From Durusdinium trenchii (lineage: Eukaryota > Sar > Dinophyceae > Suessiales > Symbiodiniaceae), in the NCBI GenBank assembly GCA_963970005.1, contig CAXAMN010018458.1, positions 29,987 to 93,986 on the forward strand: DNA of 64,000 nt, read 5' to 3'. The notes beneath the pieces are model-generated. The model was given only the letters and a program-made list of their open reading frames with translations. It was not told the origin of the DNA and ran no database searches. A program made the translations under genes and the position numbers. Positions within the stretch are counted from its first letter, which is position 1, and each line of letters begins with the position of its first letter. Shown here piece by piece: positions 46,979 through 57,467 of the stretch.

Positions 46979-47440
46979 CCGCCGACAATGTGCCCTATGG
47001 CGGATTCTGTCTCGCCTAGGTTCACACACAAAAAATTTTTCTGCAGCATAAACCAAGTAAATTCATCCAAAAAAAGAAACATAAGAGAGAACTGTACCCA
47101 GTTAAAGAGAAGAGAAACAAATACATTCAAATACAATAGGCCCATTGTGAGTGAGATTGTTTTTGTTTTTCTTTTGTAATGCTGCTCATTGCCGCCGACA
47201 ACGTGCCCTATCACGGATTCTGTCTCGCCTAGATTCACACCAAAAAAATTATTCTGCAGTACAAACCAAGTAAGTTCAAGTAAAATAAAAATTCGGTAAC
47301 CCCAAGCATCCATTTCCAGAAAACAAAAGAAACATAAGAGACAACTGTACCCAGTTAAAGAGAAGAGAAACAAATACATTCCAATACAATAGGCCCATTG
47401 TGAGTGAGATTGTTTTTGTTTTTCTTTTGTAATACTGCTA
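46979..47440 (-). repeat. Tandem duplication of an exon plus intron
   Basis: Two copies (46979-47186 and 47191-47440) share, on the minus strand, an exon reading NFFGVNLGETES-VIGHVVGG and the intron with GGCCCATTGTGAGTGAGATT and the CTTTTGTAAT end. The copies encode VNLGETESVIGHVVGG and VNLGETESAIGHIVGG. Whether both exons are spliced in is unknown. Confidence 0.7.
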
Positions 47441-47445
47441 CCATC

Positions 47446-47604
47446 TGACACCCCTACCATCCATAAGGACTTGACCTTTTCCTGCCACATGGAATGGCCC
47501 GCATATCCCGCGGCGCCAACCACCTCCACAGACACCTTGTGATCTATGGGGTAAGTGACAACTAATGACATCGCAATTGAGCGATCACAGTGGCTTCTGG
47601 CCAA
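47446..47604 (-). CDS. Exon of the nested element's second gene
   Basis: Reads IAMSLVVTYPIDHKVSVEVV and then GAAGYAGHSMWQEKVKSLWM. Protein-like, in line with neighbouring exons, just upstream of the duplicated VNLGETES exon. Function unknown. Confidence 0.45.
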
Positions 47605-47653
47605 ACATTCTCTTCCTACAGATTACTGGCCGTGGCTTTCAGCCATAATTTCA

Positions 47654-47998
47654 TCAAGGCCAAAGCAAATCTAGAAGGATAGGCAGCCGACAACGCCAAA
47701 TCTTTTCCTCCGTGTACCTTGCCGTTGCTCCCACGTACAAGATAGACCTTCTTGACCTTTCGCCTTGACTGGCGTGTCTCCTGAATAGGATTGAGAAAGG
47801 GACAGGGAGAAAACGGAGCAAGCAGTGCAAAAACATAAAAAAAATATAAACATTTGCATACAACTCTGAGGCCATGTCAAACCGTGCTTTAAACTTCAGC
47901 CGATCTTTCTTGGTCATGACCCGCTTCAACGAAGAAACATTGGGAAGATTGCCATACAATTCAGTCCGCTTGAGCATGTCGTGGCCAAAGAATGCCAT
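47654..47998 (-). CDS. Two short exons of the nested element's second gene
   Basis: The first part reads MAFFGHDMLKRTELYGNLPN and then VSSLKRVMTKKDRLKFKARF. After a short pyrimidine-rich intron (about 47790-47860) a second frame reads DTPVKAKGQEGLSCTWEQRQ or, in the other phase, SQGERSRRSILYVGATARYT. Splice phase could not be decided. Function unknown. Confidence 0.4.
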   Translation of the reverse strand: MAFFGHDMLKRTELYGNLPNVSSLKRVMTKKDRLKFKARFDMASELYANVYIFFMFLHCLLRFLPVPFSILFRRHASQGERSRRSILYVGATARYTEEKIWRCRLPILLDLLWP

Positions 47999-48164
47999 CC
48001 TGAGGTTTCTAATGCAGGTAGATTCAATTAGGCTTTAAAAGGTCTATATATACAGATATATAGAGAGTATATAAATAGTAGATATAAATAGCGTTGGTGA
48101 ATCAAACGGCGAGCACATGTCTGTGAGCCTACTGAGAAAAGACACAAAGTATCAACTGATTCAA

Positions 48165-48380
48165 TGTGAGCTGGCATCCAAGTGTTGACCCTCTTCAGCG
48201 AAAGAAGGCCAATGGCTGAAGCGACAAAGCCGATCTTCCATAGCCATGAACTTCCTGGTTGCTCCAAAACAACGTAAACATGTCTGCCGTGCTTGTGCAG
48301 AAGCTCCAGGAAAGTAACCTTGCCGGCACACTGTGTACCGAAAAATATCAACTCGTTGAACCAGAAGCTTGTTTTCACAC
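48165..48380 (-). CDS. Exon of the nested element's second gene
   Basis: Frame with VKTSFWFNELIFFGTQCAGK, then VTFLELLHKHGRHVYVVLEQ and ASAIGLLSLKRVNTWMPAH. The patterned hydrophobic strands would suit the core of a transposase or nuclease fold, but no catalytic motif can be named. An alternative frame (CENKLLVQRVDIFRYTVCRQ, with C-x2-C CLRCF) is also open over the first half, so the phase is not certain. Confidence 0.4.
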
Positions 48381-48974
48381 TCTACACAAATATGAATGAT
48401 CAAGGAACGAGGTTGGAAGCAATGAGATTGCTTAGGCGTACTTTCTTGTTTCCTTCGTCGCCCACTGGTCCAAGAAGGTGCCTTTTATGCACCGAGCTGG
48501 ACCTTAACATACAAACAAACAGTCAACACAACCAAAATCACTCAAGTTCAATCATGTTCCCAAAAACACGTCTGATAACATCCGATAAAAAAAATCCTTG
48601 AGCCCAGCACAAAAATATATTCAGTGAACATGGTGGACCTCCAACCAATAGTGCGCCTTGAACACATCGTAATCCCAAACCTCATCAGGCACACGCAACC
48701 TCCAAAAAAATGTTTCGAGGGAATATGGGCAACATATGGCAACATACTGTCAAATTCATTCAAATTCTGTCAACCACTGTCTCTTGCAAGTCGGGAGACG
48801 GAGAAGGTTCAAAAAACCCCTTTTGCCAACGATGTCGTGTCCACGGTTATCACATTGAATGTCGTACTGCCCTGCACGGAACCCATGCGTTGTGAAGGCT
48901 TGAGAAACGGATCCGCTGGCCGAAAAAATGTCCAAGCAATGAAGATCGCGCGCGCCTCAAAAAAACTCAAAGAA

Positions 48975-49346
48975 ACTTAGTATGGTGACGCACATGTCCT
49001 TTTGAGGGTTGCTGTTTGAGAAACCTGTCCACGAGTTCATGAAGGATTCCATCTCCGTCACGTGTTTTGAAGCATCAAACCACAGGCGCTCTTCCAGTCC
49101 AGTGGATGTGTCCTGCAGTGACAGCCCGGAACACCCTAACAAAACAAAACGTTCGTGACCAAACCTAGAACAACTTCTTACAAACCTAAACAACAAGGTG
49201 AAACACAAAGGGGGCTCCTCACCGACTTTCATACCTCCACACATGGCTGTCAACACCGTGACAAAGCGCCACATCATCGTGAACGAGGCGACTACGCGGC
49301 CGAAAACAAATGAGCCACACTTTTGAGGGCAGCTCAGAAGTCCCAC
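48975..49346 (-). CDS. Candidate 5' exons of the nested element's second gene
   Basis: An ATG at 49346 starts MGLLSCPQKCGSFVFGRVVA. After an AT-rich intron (about 49140-49225) a second exon reads GCSGLSLQDTSTGLEERLWF and then DASKHVTEMESFMNSWTGFS. If this is the start, the second gene spans about 6 kb to 43325. No exon was seen between here and 52.9 kb, where satellite-like repeats lie. Confidence 0.4.
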
Positions 49347-49588
49347 TCAAAACAAACTGAGAACCCTTGGTGTGTATTGGCTTCACCTCTTTCTATCTGA
49401 AAATGGATCTCTATATATATATATATATCATATATCGTATACGTTTATATAATGTATCGTTATATACACTGCCACAGGCCCTGAACCCCCCACATGTGAA
49501 ACAATATTAATTAATCTGGGGTCCGCACCCCGTGTTTAACACCAGAAAGAAACTGCAAGCTTCACGCCACGCAATCGCAACCCACATG

Positions 49589-50375
49589 GGTAAATTATTC
49601 TGAGGTCTCCAACCCCTCTTGGATATCAGAACAAATTGGTCCTGTGCTCAGGGAAAGCACCCCCTGGAAGAAGCCACCCCTCCAAGTAGCCGATCGTTGC
49701 CAAATATGATCAAACATCGAAAGTGGGTGAGGCATTTGAGACTAGCAACGAAGTATCTTCACATTGGCCCCAGGCGCTATGAAGGCATCACCAGACACAG
49801 ACAGCATACCTCCCTGCCCCCTCACCAACTTCTCGAAATTATTCTGGGGCCACCAACCCCTGTTGGACATCAGAACAAATTGGTCATGTGCTCAGGGAAA
49901 GCACCCACGGGGAGAAGCTAGGCCTCCAAGTAACAGATCGTTGCCAAATATTATCAAACATCGAAAGTGGGTGAGACACGAAATCGGTAGTATCTTCACA
50001 GTGGCCTCAGGCCCTATGAAGGCATCGCCAGACACAGACAGCCCACCTCCCTGCGCCCCTCACCAACCTCTCCACAAATGGAGAAATTATTCTGGGGTCT
50101 CCAACCCCTCTTGGATATCAGAACAAATTGTTCACGTGCTCAGGGAAAGCACCCACTGGGAGAACCTAAGCCTCCTAGTAGCAAATTGTTGCCAAATATT
50201 ATCAAACATCGAAAGTGGGTGAGGCATTTGAGACTAGCAACGAAGTATCTTCACATTGGCCCCAGGCGCTATGAAGGCATCACCAGACACAGACAGNNNN
50301 NNNNNNTCTTCACATTGGCCCCAGGCCCTATGAAGGCATCGCCAGACACAGACAGCCCACCTCCAGGCCTACTCC
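49589..50375. repeat. Satellite-like tandem array A (unit about 247 bp)
   Basis: Three units start AAATTATTCTGRGG at 49592, 49836 and 50083, each followed by CAACCCCTSTTGGAYATCAG, AATTKTYACGTGCTCAGGGA and CATCGAAAGTGGGTGAG. An assembly gap interrupts the array and a partial unit follows it. Open frames across it are an artefact of the repeat. Confidence 0.88.
50297..50306. other. Assembly gap (10 N)
   Basis: Ten consecutive N inside tandem array A. A fixed 10-N spacer commonly marks an unknown distance, so the true number of units is not known. Confidence 0.99.
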
Positions 50376-50553
50376 CAAATGCTCAAAACCAGTCCCCCCC
50401 TCATATACATTTCTAGCTCTGTTTCAGTTTTTGTTTCATATCTTCTACACTACAAAATGGATCAAAATAAAAAGCATAAGGAACTCTGAGGGCGTCGTTT
50501 CTGACTTGTATAGTTTCTGAACGATGGTTTCTGAACCATGTAAATTTTTCAAG

Positions 50554-50848
50554 TATCGTAGTTTCTATATCCTATATCGTACAATCTCAAGACATTTCTG
50601 CCCTGGAAATATCCTTTATCTTATAGCATCAAGACATTTCTGCCCTGCAGTTTCCGAACAGAAGCTACAACAAATATCCACAGTTAATATCAATAAAAAG
50701 CACCATTATCTGAAATGGATTTTTCTCTTCACCTGAACACTGGTGTTGAACTAATCGTAGTTTCTATATCCTATTTCGTACAATATCAAGACATTTCTGC
50801 CCTGGAAATACCCTTTAGCTTAGCATCAAGACATTTCTGCCCTGCAGT
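50554..50848. repeat. Tandem duplication, ~200-bp period
   Basis: Copies at 50554-50652 and 50753-50848 share ATCGTAGTTTCTATATCCTA and two occurrences each of CAAGACATTTCTGCCCTG. No coding potential. Confidence 0.8.
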
Positions 50849-51154
50849 TTTTGAGTATAGAAAAGAAGAGCTGTGCTGGATTAGTGTTGGATTCTGCTAG
50901 CGGTGCTTGAATGAGTAGCTTACAGTATAGCTTACGAGCCACTGGGACCATAGTCATGGGCGCTTCCCGGTCAAGTAGTTTATTGATCCGAGGGATGCAG
51001 TCACTTTCAATTTCGAAGCTTGGCTCGGATCCATTTTCTGTTGAACATCAATGAACTTCTAAAGTTGAAATTCAATTTAACCCAGGTCTTCAGCAGCTTC
51101 CAGTGATCTAAGGATCTGGGTTGGCTAGCCAATGTGGCCAAACACTTGCCCAAG

Positions 51155-51600
51155 GGCCTCCCGAGTTCCCGGTGCTTAGATCCGGTGGATCTAAGCGCTG
51201 GAAACCTCTCCGTTAGCGCTGGAAGGGCTTCTGGAGCGCTGGAACCACTCCGAAACCTAGCTTTCAGTGCCCCGGACGGGTTCCCGGTGGATCTAAGCGC
51301 TGGAAACCTCTCCGGGCCTTCGTCAAGCAAAATTGATCTGGGATCAATTTTGCTTGAGGAAGCCTTCCCGTAGATTAATTTTGCTTGACCAAGCCTTCCC
51401 GTAGATCAATTTGGCTTGACGAAGGCCCGGAGAGGTTTCCAGCGCTTGGATCCACCGGATCTAAGCACCGGGAACCCGTCCGGGGCACTGGAAGCTAGGT
51501 TTTGGAGTGGTTCCAGCGCTCCAGAAGCTCTTCGAGCGCTAACGGAGAGGTTTCCAGCGCTTAGATCCACCGGATCTAAGCACTGGGAACTCGGGAGGCC
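51155..51600. repeat. 446-bp palindrome (fold-back element)
   Basis: The left end GGCCTCCCGAGTTCCC is matched in inverted form at the right end GGGAACTCGGGAGGCC. Inner blocks TTAGATCCGGTGGATCTAAG, GCGCTGGAAACCTCTCCG and CCGGACGGGTTCCCGGT pair along nearly the whole length around a centre near 51378. The spacer contains repeated GATCAATTTTGCTTGA. It is GC-richer than its surroundings. It may be a fold-back transposon or a recombination product. Confidence 0.88.
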
Positions 51601-51714
51601 ATTGTCGATTTCACGCGTTTGAGTCCAAGCTTTCAAACATAGACGCATGTAAAATAGCAAATGAAATGTATAAATGGAACAAACGTACGGGGGACTCTCA
51701 TATACATTTTTAAG

Positions 51715-52345
51715 GTGTGGGTGTCCCACCTCCCTGCACCCCTCACCAACCTCTCCACAAACGGGGAAATTATTCTGGGGCAACCAACCCCTGTTGGACA
51801 TCAGAACAAATTGATCCTGTGCTCAGGGAAAGCACCCACTGCGAGAAGCTAGGCCTCCAAGTAGCAGATCGTAGCGAAATATTCTCAAACATCGAAAGTG
51901 GGTGAGACATTTGAGACTAGCAACGAAGTATCTTCACATTGGCCCCAGGCCCTATGAAGGCATCGCCAGACACAGACAGCCCACCTCCCTGCACACTTAG
52001 CCCAAACTGGCCACGAGTGCCAACCTCTCCACAAAAGAGTAAACTATACTGGGGTCCCCAACCCCTGCTGGACCTCAGAACAAATTGTCCAGGAAAGCAC
52101 ACAGGGAGAAACTAGGCCTCCAAGTAGCAGACCGCTGCCAAACGTTATCAAACATCGAACGCCAAAATATTATCAAACATTGAAAGTGGGTGAGACATTT
52201 GAAACTGGCAACAAATTCGGTAGTATCTTCACATTGGCCCCAGGCCCTATATGAAGGCATCACCAGGCACAGACAGCCCACCTCCCTACACCCCTCACCA
52301 ACCTCTGAACAAACGGGGCAAATTATTCTGGGGCCATTAACTCGT
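51715..52345. repeat. Satellite-like tandem array B
   Basis: Three more diverged units of the 247-bp repeat of array A, with the phrase AAATTATTCTGGGG (51766 and 52319) or a degenerate form (52038). Arrays A and B flank the 446-bp palindrome and the 50.55-50.85 kb duplication. Confidence 0.85.
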
Positions 52346-52891
52346 GTTGGACAGCAGAAATAATTTGCCCTCTGCTGGCACAAGGCAATCACTGCAGGAG
52401 AAGGTCCAAGCCTGCTCCAAGCCTCCTGCTTAACTCTCACTTCCTGCCCTATAGGATCGGCTCCAAGCCTTTCCTGCTTTAGGAGGCTATAACCCCCCCG
52501 AATATTATTCCAGGGTACAAGGTATGTCAAAAACACATGAATATTATGAATAAATCCTGGACCAGGATGTAAAGGCTTCGTGTAGATTACTTGTACCTAC
52601 ATGGGAGGTGTCCAGGACCTTAGGCATCCAAATGTATATATATATATTTTCGCCTATTCTATTCTTATTAGATCCTACAGTCAGAAGCAAGACACCGGAT
52701 GCAATGTCCACATGTCTGGAGCTTGGCCTGGGAAAAAAGATAAAGCCATATTGTTTCACCTTTCGCCTCTAGCTTGTCAGAATGTCTCAGTGGCTCGGCT
52801 CTGACGTAGGCCAAACTCTTTCGATCAAAATGCCGAGTGCTTTGCACTCAAACCCTTCCATGGCTTGTTGGCCATGCTCCCACATTCAAGG

Positions 52892-53221
52892 TTAGCGTGT
52901 GGGGGACCGGGATCTCTCACGAGCTAGCAATTTCAAAGACTTCAGCTCTTGGAGAATGTCCTTTTGCACGGCCAAAGTGGCAGAGAGAACATCCAAGACT
53001 GACGATTGCAGTGGCTCAGTCTCCACTGGAATCACACTAGGAGGTTGACATGATTCAGCCGGTGGCTGAGACTCCAACTCCAACACAGACTCTGGTTCAG
53101 GCATCTGTGAGTCAGCATTCCCAGCATCTTGTGAATCGGCAACGAATTGCGGCGAGCTGTCCAGTCCAGGCAAAAAAAGTGTATCCTGCGATTCATCACG
53201 TTGCTCCTGAACCGACATCTT
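52892..53221 (-). CDS. C-terminal exon or small ORF with RS tail
   Basis: From MSVQEQRDESQDTLFLPGLD it runs 109 residues through a proline/glutamate/serine-rich low-complexity region (PEPESVLELESQPPAES) to a helix DVLSATLAVQKDILQELKSL and a basic RERSRSPTR end with its stop at 52892. It is probably the last exon of the first (upstream) gene of the nested element, following RMCEILAHKWHASQREAE at about 53230-53280. The RS-type tail may act in nuclear targeting. No family recognised. Confidence 0.5.
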   Translation of the reverse strand, partial: KMSVQEQRDESQDTLFLPGLDSSPQFVADSQDAGNADSQMPEPESVLELESQPPAESCQPPSVIPVETEPLQSSVLDVLSATLAVQKDILQELKSLKLLARERSRSPTR

Positions 53222-53399
53222 TCGGCTTCTCTCTGGGACGCGTGCCACTTGTGAGCCAAAATCTCACACATTCTCAATGCATGCTGGGACTCTCAAAGCA
53301 CACCACAAAAACCATCCGAAACATTCCAAAAACATCCAAAAACCATTGCGACCTCATCCCACATCATCCCACCGTTTCCCACCCCCTATGCAGCACAAG

Positions 53400-53830
53400 T
53401 CACCTAGACCATAGACAAGGTCGTAAGATCTGGCATATGCTGTCTCGTCACGGACAACCATGAACTCGTTGCAGCCGTCCATGTTCAGCATTGACAGGGC
53501 CTGTCGAGCTGCCTGCTCGAGATCTGATCCTCTGGCGCCGAAAAAGAAAGGTAAGAAGTCGGAGCGCAACGACTGCGGGCGCACACCAGACTGTCGAGAA
53601 ATTCCAAATGCCTTTTGGATGTGCTTGTTGTTCAGCAACCCTCCCAAACTAAATCCCAGCTTGAGCAAACCGAGTTCGCAATTGGACTGAGATCCTGTTC
53701 GGGCTGTTTTGCCACGAAGCTGGCGGTCTGCTTTTCTGGGTAAATTTGGCACCAGTGCTCGAGCTATTTCATCTCCCTTCAATGTTCCCTTTGCAACCAG
53801 ATCCTCAGACGCAGATGAGTATATAAGCAG
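53400..53830 (-). CDS. Exon of the nested element's first gene
   Basis: About 140 residues: EDLVAKGTLKGDEIARALVP, a basic segment PRKADRQLRGKTARTG, LGLLKLGFSLGGLLNNKHIQ, and a close with NEFMVVRDETAYARSYDLVY. The VVRDET segment has an aspartate in a strand-like context such as DDE enzymes use, but a second and third acidic residue cannot be placed. It follows the zinc-cluster exon at 53955-54690 in transcript order. Confidence 0.5.
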
Positions 53831-53954
53831 AAAAAACATATGAAACAATAGAATACAATAGAGAAATGACAATTGTAGTACAGTCAGCATCTATGAGTAC
53901 GGAATCTTTGAGATTTTGGTTTCGTATGACATCATATGAGATTCACTGACATTA

Positions 53955-54690
53955 GCTTGTTTCCAGTGTTCCGACCACTGAGCATGCGACCAGAATCTCA
54001 CATTCGGTATCACTGAGACTTCCATTGCAAAGAGCTTCCACGTAAGTATCAATCTTCCTTTTAACCTCCTTGGATGCTGTCACCTTGAGATTGGGAGTCA
54101 AATACTTGAGACTTCGGTCCAAAAACTCCTTGAGTGCAACAGACTGGTAGGCAACCGGGATGTGGATGAACCCTTCTTTGGCACGATGAAGGGCTTCTTG
54201 GTACGAGATATTCTCCAAACATTGCTCCGAAAGCTCTGGGAACATCACTTTCATGTTTTTGGCCAGCCGCATGACTTCCTCACGGTCATCTTGCAGAGTC
54301 AAATGTGTGAGGCGAACGAAGCAAATCTTGCAAGCCCAGTCATGGAAGCACTGAGCTAGCTTGTGTTTGTTGGCTTGCCGCCAACACTTTTCACAACAGG
54401 GGTGACCACGCAAGTTGGTCACGTTCGAAGAAGACATGCACCCCTGATCTCTGAGAAACAAATGTCCACCAATGCCATTGAAGATTACGACTTGATGCAC
54501 AGGTGAATGTGTCACTGCAATGGACCCACTCTGGAGCCAGATTCTCAGGATGTCGCTGTTTCGTCCAATCAATGATCGGCATCCCACATCCGATTCCAAA
54601 TCCAAGCCTGAGCACACACCCAAGTCTGTGGTGTCATCCTTTTGCAGTGCAACCTGATGTCGCTCAGACCGTTCATGCTTCTCCCTGAGA
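53955..54690 (-). CDS. Exon with cysteine/histidine clusters
   Basis: About 235 residues, including VVIFNGIGGHLFLRDQGC and two cysteine pairs, HPCCEKCWRQANKHKLAQC and FHDWACKICFVRL, followed by a helical stretch DREEVMRLAKNMKVMFPELS and a C-terminal helix-rich part. C-x2-C pairs with nearby His resemble the cysteine clusters found ahead of the catalytic domain in several large eukaryotic transposons, so a DNA-binding role is plausible. This is inference from spacing only. Confidence 0.55.
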
Positions 54691-54779
54691 GACCAAAGGC
54701 AAAAACTGAACTACAGTGTCAAAGGCTTCTGAAGCAATCCCCCACTACAAGCAAATGGGAAATGAGCTAGATCACATAT

Positions 54780-54955
54780 AGTTTGCATTTCATAAAAAGG
54801 CCGTAAAATTCATCAAGGAAGGCAAGGCGCAAAGCAAGGTCGTTGGTCTCATATGGGAAATGGAAGTGTATGCCACATTTGATGCAATACGCTGGGTTGC
54901 GCTTCATGGACTTCTCAATATCTGCGTCAGTAGCTTTTGGGCATCGAGCTCTCAC
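54780..54955 (-). CDS. Exon with C-x2-C motif
   Basis: A TACAG|GTG acceptor opens VRARCPKATDADIEKSMKRN and then PAYCIKCGIHFHFPYETNDL, ending in a hydrophobic helix LRLAFLDEFYGLFMKCK. The C-x2-C-x3-H pattern may bind metal together with the next exon. In the transcript it follows the large exon ending at about 55290; the intron between them holds a triple tandem repeat. Confidence 0.5.
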
Positions 54956-55245
54956 CTACAGGGAAAAAAGAATTATTCCAACGTCCAACACATCTGCACA
55001 TGATTCAGGAACAATAATATTACATACTGTAGATTAGGAACCATTGTGCTCTCACCTACAGGGAAAAGGAATTATTCCAACGTCCAACACATCTGCACAT
55101 GGTTCAGGAAGAATTTTATTACTGTAGATTAGGAAGCATCGTGCTCTCACCTACAGGGAAAAAGAATGAAAAAGAATTATTCCAACGTCCAACACATCTG
55201 CACATGGTTCAGGAACAATCATATTCCTGTAGATTAGGAACCAAT
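54951..55245. repeat. Triple tandem repeat in an intron
   Basis: Three units start CTCACCTACAGGGAAAA at 54951, 55051 and 55145. Each contains GAATTATTCCAACGTCCAAC (the dispersed motif) and ends with ACTGTAGATTAGGAA or its variant. Each unit also carries a copy of the CTGTAG|GTGAG-like acceptor on the minus strand, so the splice acceptor is triplicated. Confidence 0.85.
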
Positions 55246-55289
55246 GAGCCATTGGCTCAACAACCCAGTCTTAGCTACTTTGGACCCAT

Positions 55290-56640
55290 TGCCTCATCTT
55301 CTGAAAGTCTCTTGTACACACCAGGGCGGCTCTCCTCGCAAAATTTCCAGATGTTGAAACTTGCTCCTTCCCCTCTAGCAGGGCGTCCAGCTCTGGCTCT
55401 TTTGCGTGGTGGGCTGATAGCTCGGGAACTTTGCGGCACATATGGGACAATCTCCAAACAAGGTGTTGGCTGAGGCTCTGTAGCGGTAGCCCCTGTCTTT
55501 GGTAAAGACTGGTCTGTGCGTGAACGTTCCTTCTCCCTCCTATCACCAATGAACTTGCCAAGGTCATGGCGAATCATGAGTGCCCTACACGCTTTGCATG
55601 ATATCTCTTGGTCACCAGCGATGCCCAAAAGAAATTCCTCCCAGTGCCCTTTTGGTAGCTTTTCCTTCGGGCATGCTTCTGCAAGGAGATTCTTGTGCAG
55701 GGCTTGGAAGTGCTGATTGTAGTTGACCCCAGCATCAGTAAGAACATCTTTGGCAAATGAGATCTGCTTCATGCGCAACTTTTTGGCGGATCTTTGAGAC
55801 ATGATCTTCTCAATCGATTGCTCCAAGTCCTCATCCGCCAGTTTTTTCTTGTGCCTTTTATTCTTTGTCTTTTTGATTCCGGTCTCTTGCTGCATGTCAA
55901 GCTCTTCCTTCATCTGCTTCTCCTCCTTCTCGGCTTTCAGCTGTTTCTTCAACCGTCTAAACCTTGAAAGCTCCCCCTCCAATTGTCTTTCAAGATCTTT
56001 CTGGACCCGATCCATGTATTCCTTCATCCCTTCTGAAAGTGTACTGTCTGATTCGGAATCCTCTTCATTCGGTGGACTCGTGGCTGGACAATTGGCAGGC
56101 GTCGCTGGCTTGGATGTAGACTCAGGCTTCACTGAGTTTGGCAGGGCACTAGCCCGCACAGGAGTTGGAACACTCATCGCTGGAATGGACCCCTCCCTTT
56201 TCTCTGGCTTTGAAGATTCCTGCATACTGACTCTAGGCTCACCTGCAGAGGCTGACGTAGCACTGGTGCCTGGCGCCTGGTCTTTCGGCGCAGTAGGCTC
56301 CTTGGCTTCTGTCTTGACAAAGAAACGTGCTTCTGCCTTCACAAAGGGAAGTGGCTCTGCCTTGATGCACTTCCCCATGGATTTGTCCCCTGCACACAGG
56401 GACTGCAATCTGAATGAAGCAACGTCATTATCCACAATGTCGAAGGGCTGGAATGGTCCATCGGTTTCCAAAACCTGATCTGCCCATCCCTGCTGCAACA
56501 GGCTGGCGGCATACAATACCACCCTGTGCCCACAAGACCAAAAATCATTCTGCTTCGGCGTCTTACCATCACACAACTGAATGGTAGTCCTGGATTGCAA
56601 TACTGCCAAAACAGGAAGGGTGGAAAAAACATAGTCCGTT
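55290..56640 (-). CDS. Large exon with cysteine-protease-like motif and coiled coil
   Basis: About 450 residues. Near the start, KQNDFWSCGHRVVLYAASLL has the Q-x-(D/N)-x2-S-CG layout around the catalytic cysteine of C48 (Ulp1/SUMO-type) peptidases. A long charged linker follows with two short near-repeats (KAEPLPFVKAEARFFVKTEA). Then come a coiled coil (MDRVQKDLERQLEGELSRFR), a lysine-rich patch (KKTKNKRHKKK), a helical region with CKACRALMIRHDLGKFIGD and a C-terminal IWKFCEESRPGVYKRLSED. The upstream exon at 57019-57154 begins VHWGVLL and has LLD, which could supply the catalytic His and Asp. C48 peptidases occur in several large eukaryotic transposons. Assignment is by motif only. Confidence 0.5.
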
Positions 56641-56714
56641 GACCCTATGGCAAACACAAAAAATAGTTAAAATTTAAAAAACTATCCAATCAAAACACTT
56701 ACATCAAACTCACC

Positions 56715-57154
56715 GAAAGTCCCAGGATAGACGGCAGCGTAAGCTACAGCAATCGGCTTGCAGGCTTGTTGCGCAGCTTTTCGGATGTGAGGATCAGCTT
56801 TCCCATCGTAAAGCACTGCCTGCCACTCACCGGCACGGATGGCCATCAGTGCTTGATGGTTGTCTGAATACCTGAGCCATGGATTGCTTATTGCTTCACC
56901 AACCCTAGAACCGGAAAAGGAAAGCAATGGAAAACATAAAACAACAGAAAAAAAAGGAACCACAAGGATCGCTAGGCTTTGTTTAGCTGCACCAAAGCCA
57001 GAATATTTTTTGGAAACCCTTCTAGTTGTATCAGCTTCAATCGCTCCACAAAGCTGACGCTGACGTCCAGCAAAACTACATCTTGAGGCCACTGGTCGCC
57101 CAAACGCCGCTGCAAAAGTTCCACCATCCCTCGTAGTAGAACTCCCCAGTGCAC
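56715..57154 (-). CDS. Two exons of the first gene, candidate protease His/Asp segment
   Basis: The first (57019-57154; CAG|GTG acceptor) reads VHWGVLLRGMVELLQRRLGD and then QWPQDVVLLDVSVSFVERLK. The second (about 56715-56907) reads VGEAISNPWLRYSDNHQALM, AIRAGEWQAVLYDGKADPH and CKPIAVAYAAVYPGTFGEF. A histidine-tryptophan pair followed by a strand ending in aspartate is the usual order ahead of Q and C in C48 peptidases, although the spacing here is longer than usual. The role is tentative. Confidence 0.42.
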
Positions 57155-57467
57155 CTGCTGTCCTTAACATTGCGTTGTTTACCTTTTGTTTTGCCCTGTC
57201 TTACCTCCTTACCACCCAAGAATAATTTGGCGTGATACATATTGATACAACGACAGTTCACACACAGAACATTTTCCTAATACTTTTATATCTGGAAAAA
57301 TTTTTGAGCCTTAAAAACATGCCATCTACTTTGGAATAATTTAGACTATTTAGGACATATCCCCCAAACAAGTTCTCCACAGAAATGGTTCTGGATTCAT
57401 TAGAATACAAATTAATAATGCTGCAACTCGTAACAGGCTTCAAACCCTGGAATAATTGGAATTGCAG

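Noticed and set aside
49619-50416. Several plus-strand frames of 100-150 codons with repeating proline-rich text.
   Set aside because: They are translations of the 247-bp tandem repeat, and the frame drifts with unit length; one even crosses the run of N.
49589-52345. Regularly spaced repeats considered as a CRISPR-like array.
   Set aside because: Units are long (~247 bp) and almost wholly repeated, there are no unique spacers, and the genome is eukaryotic.
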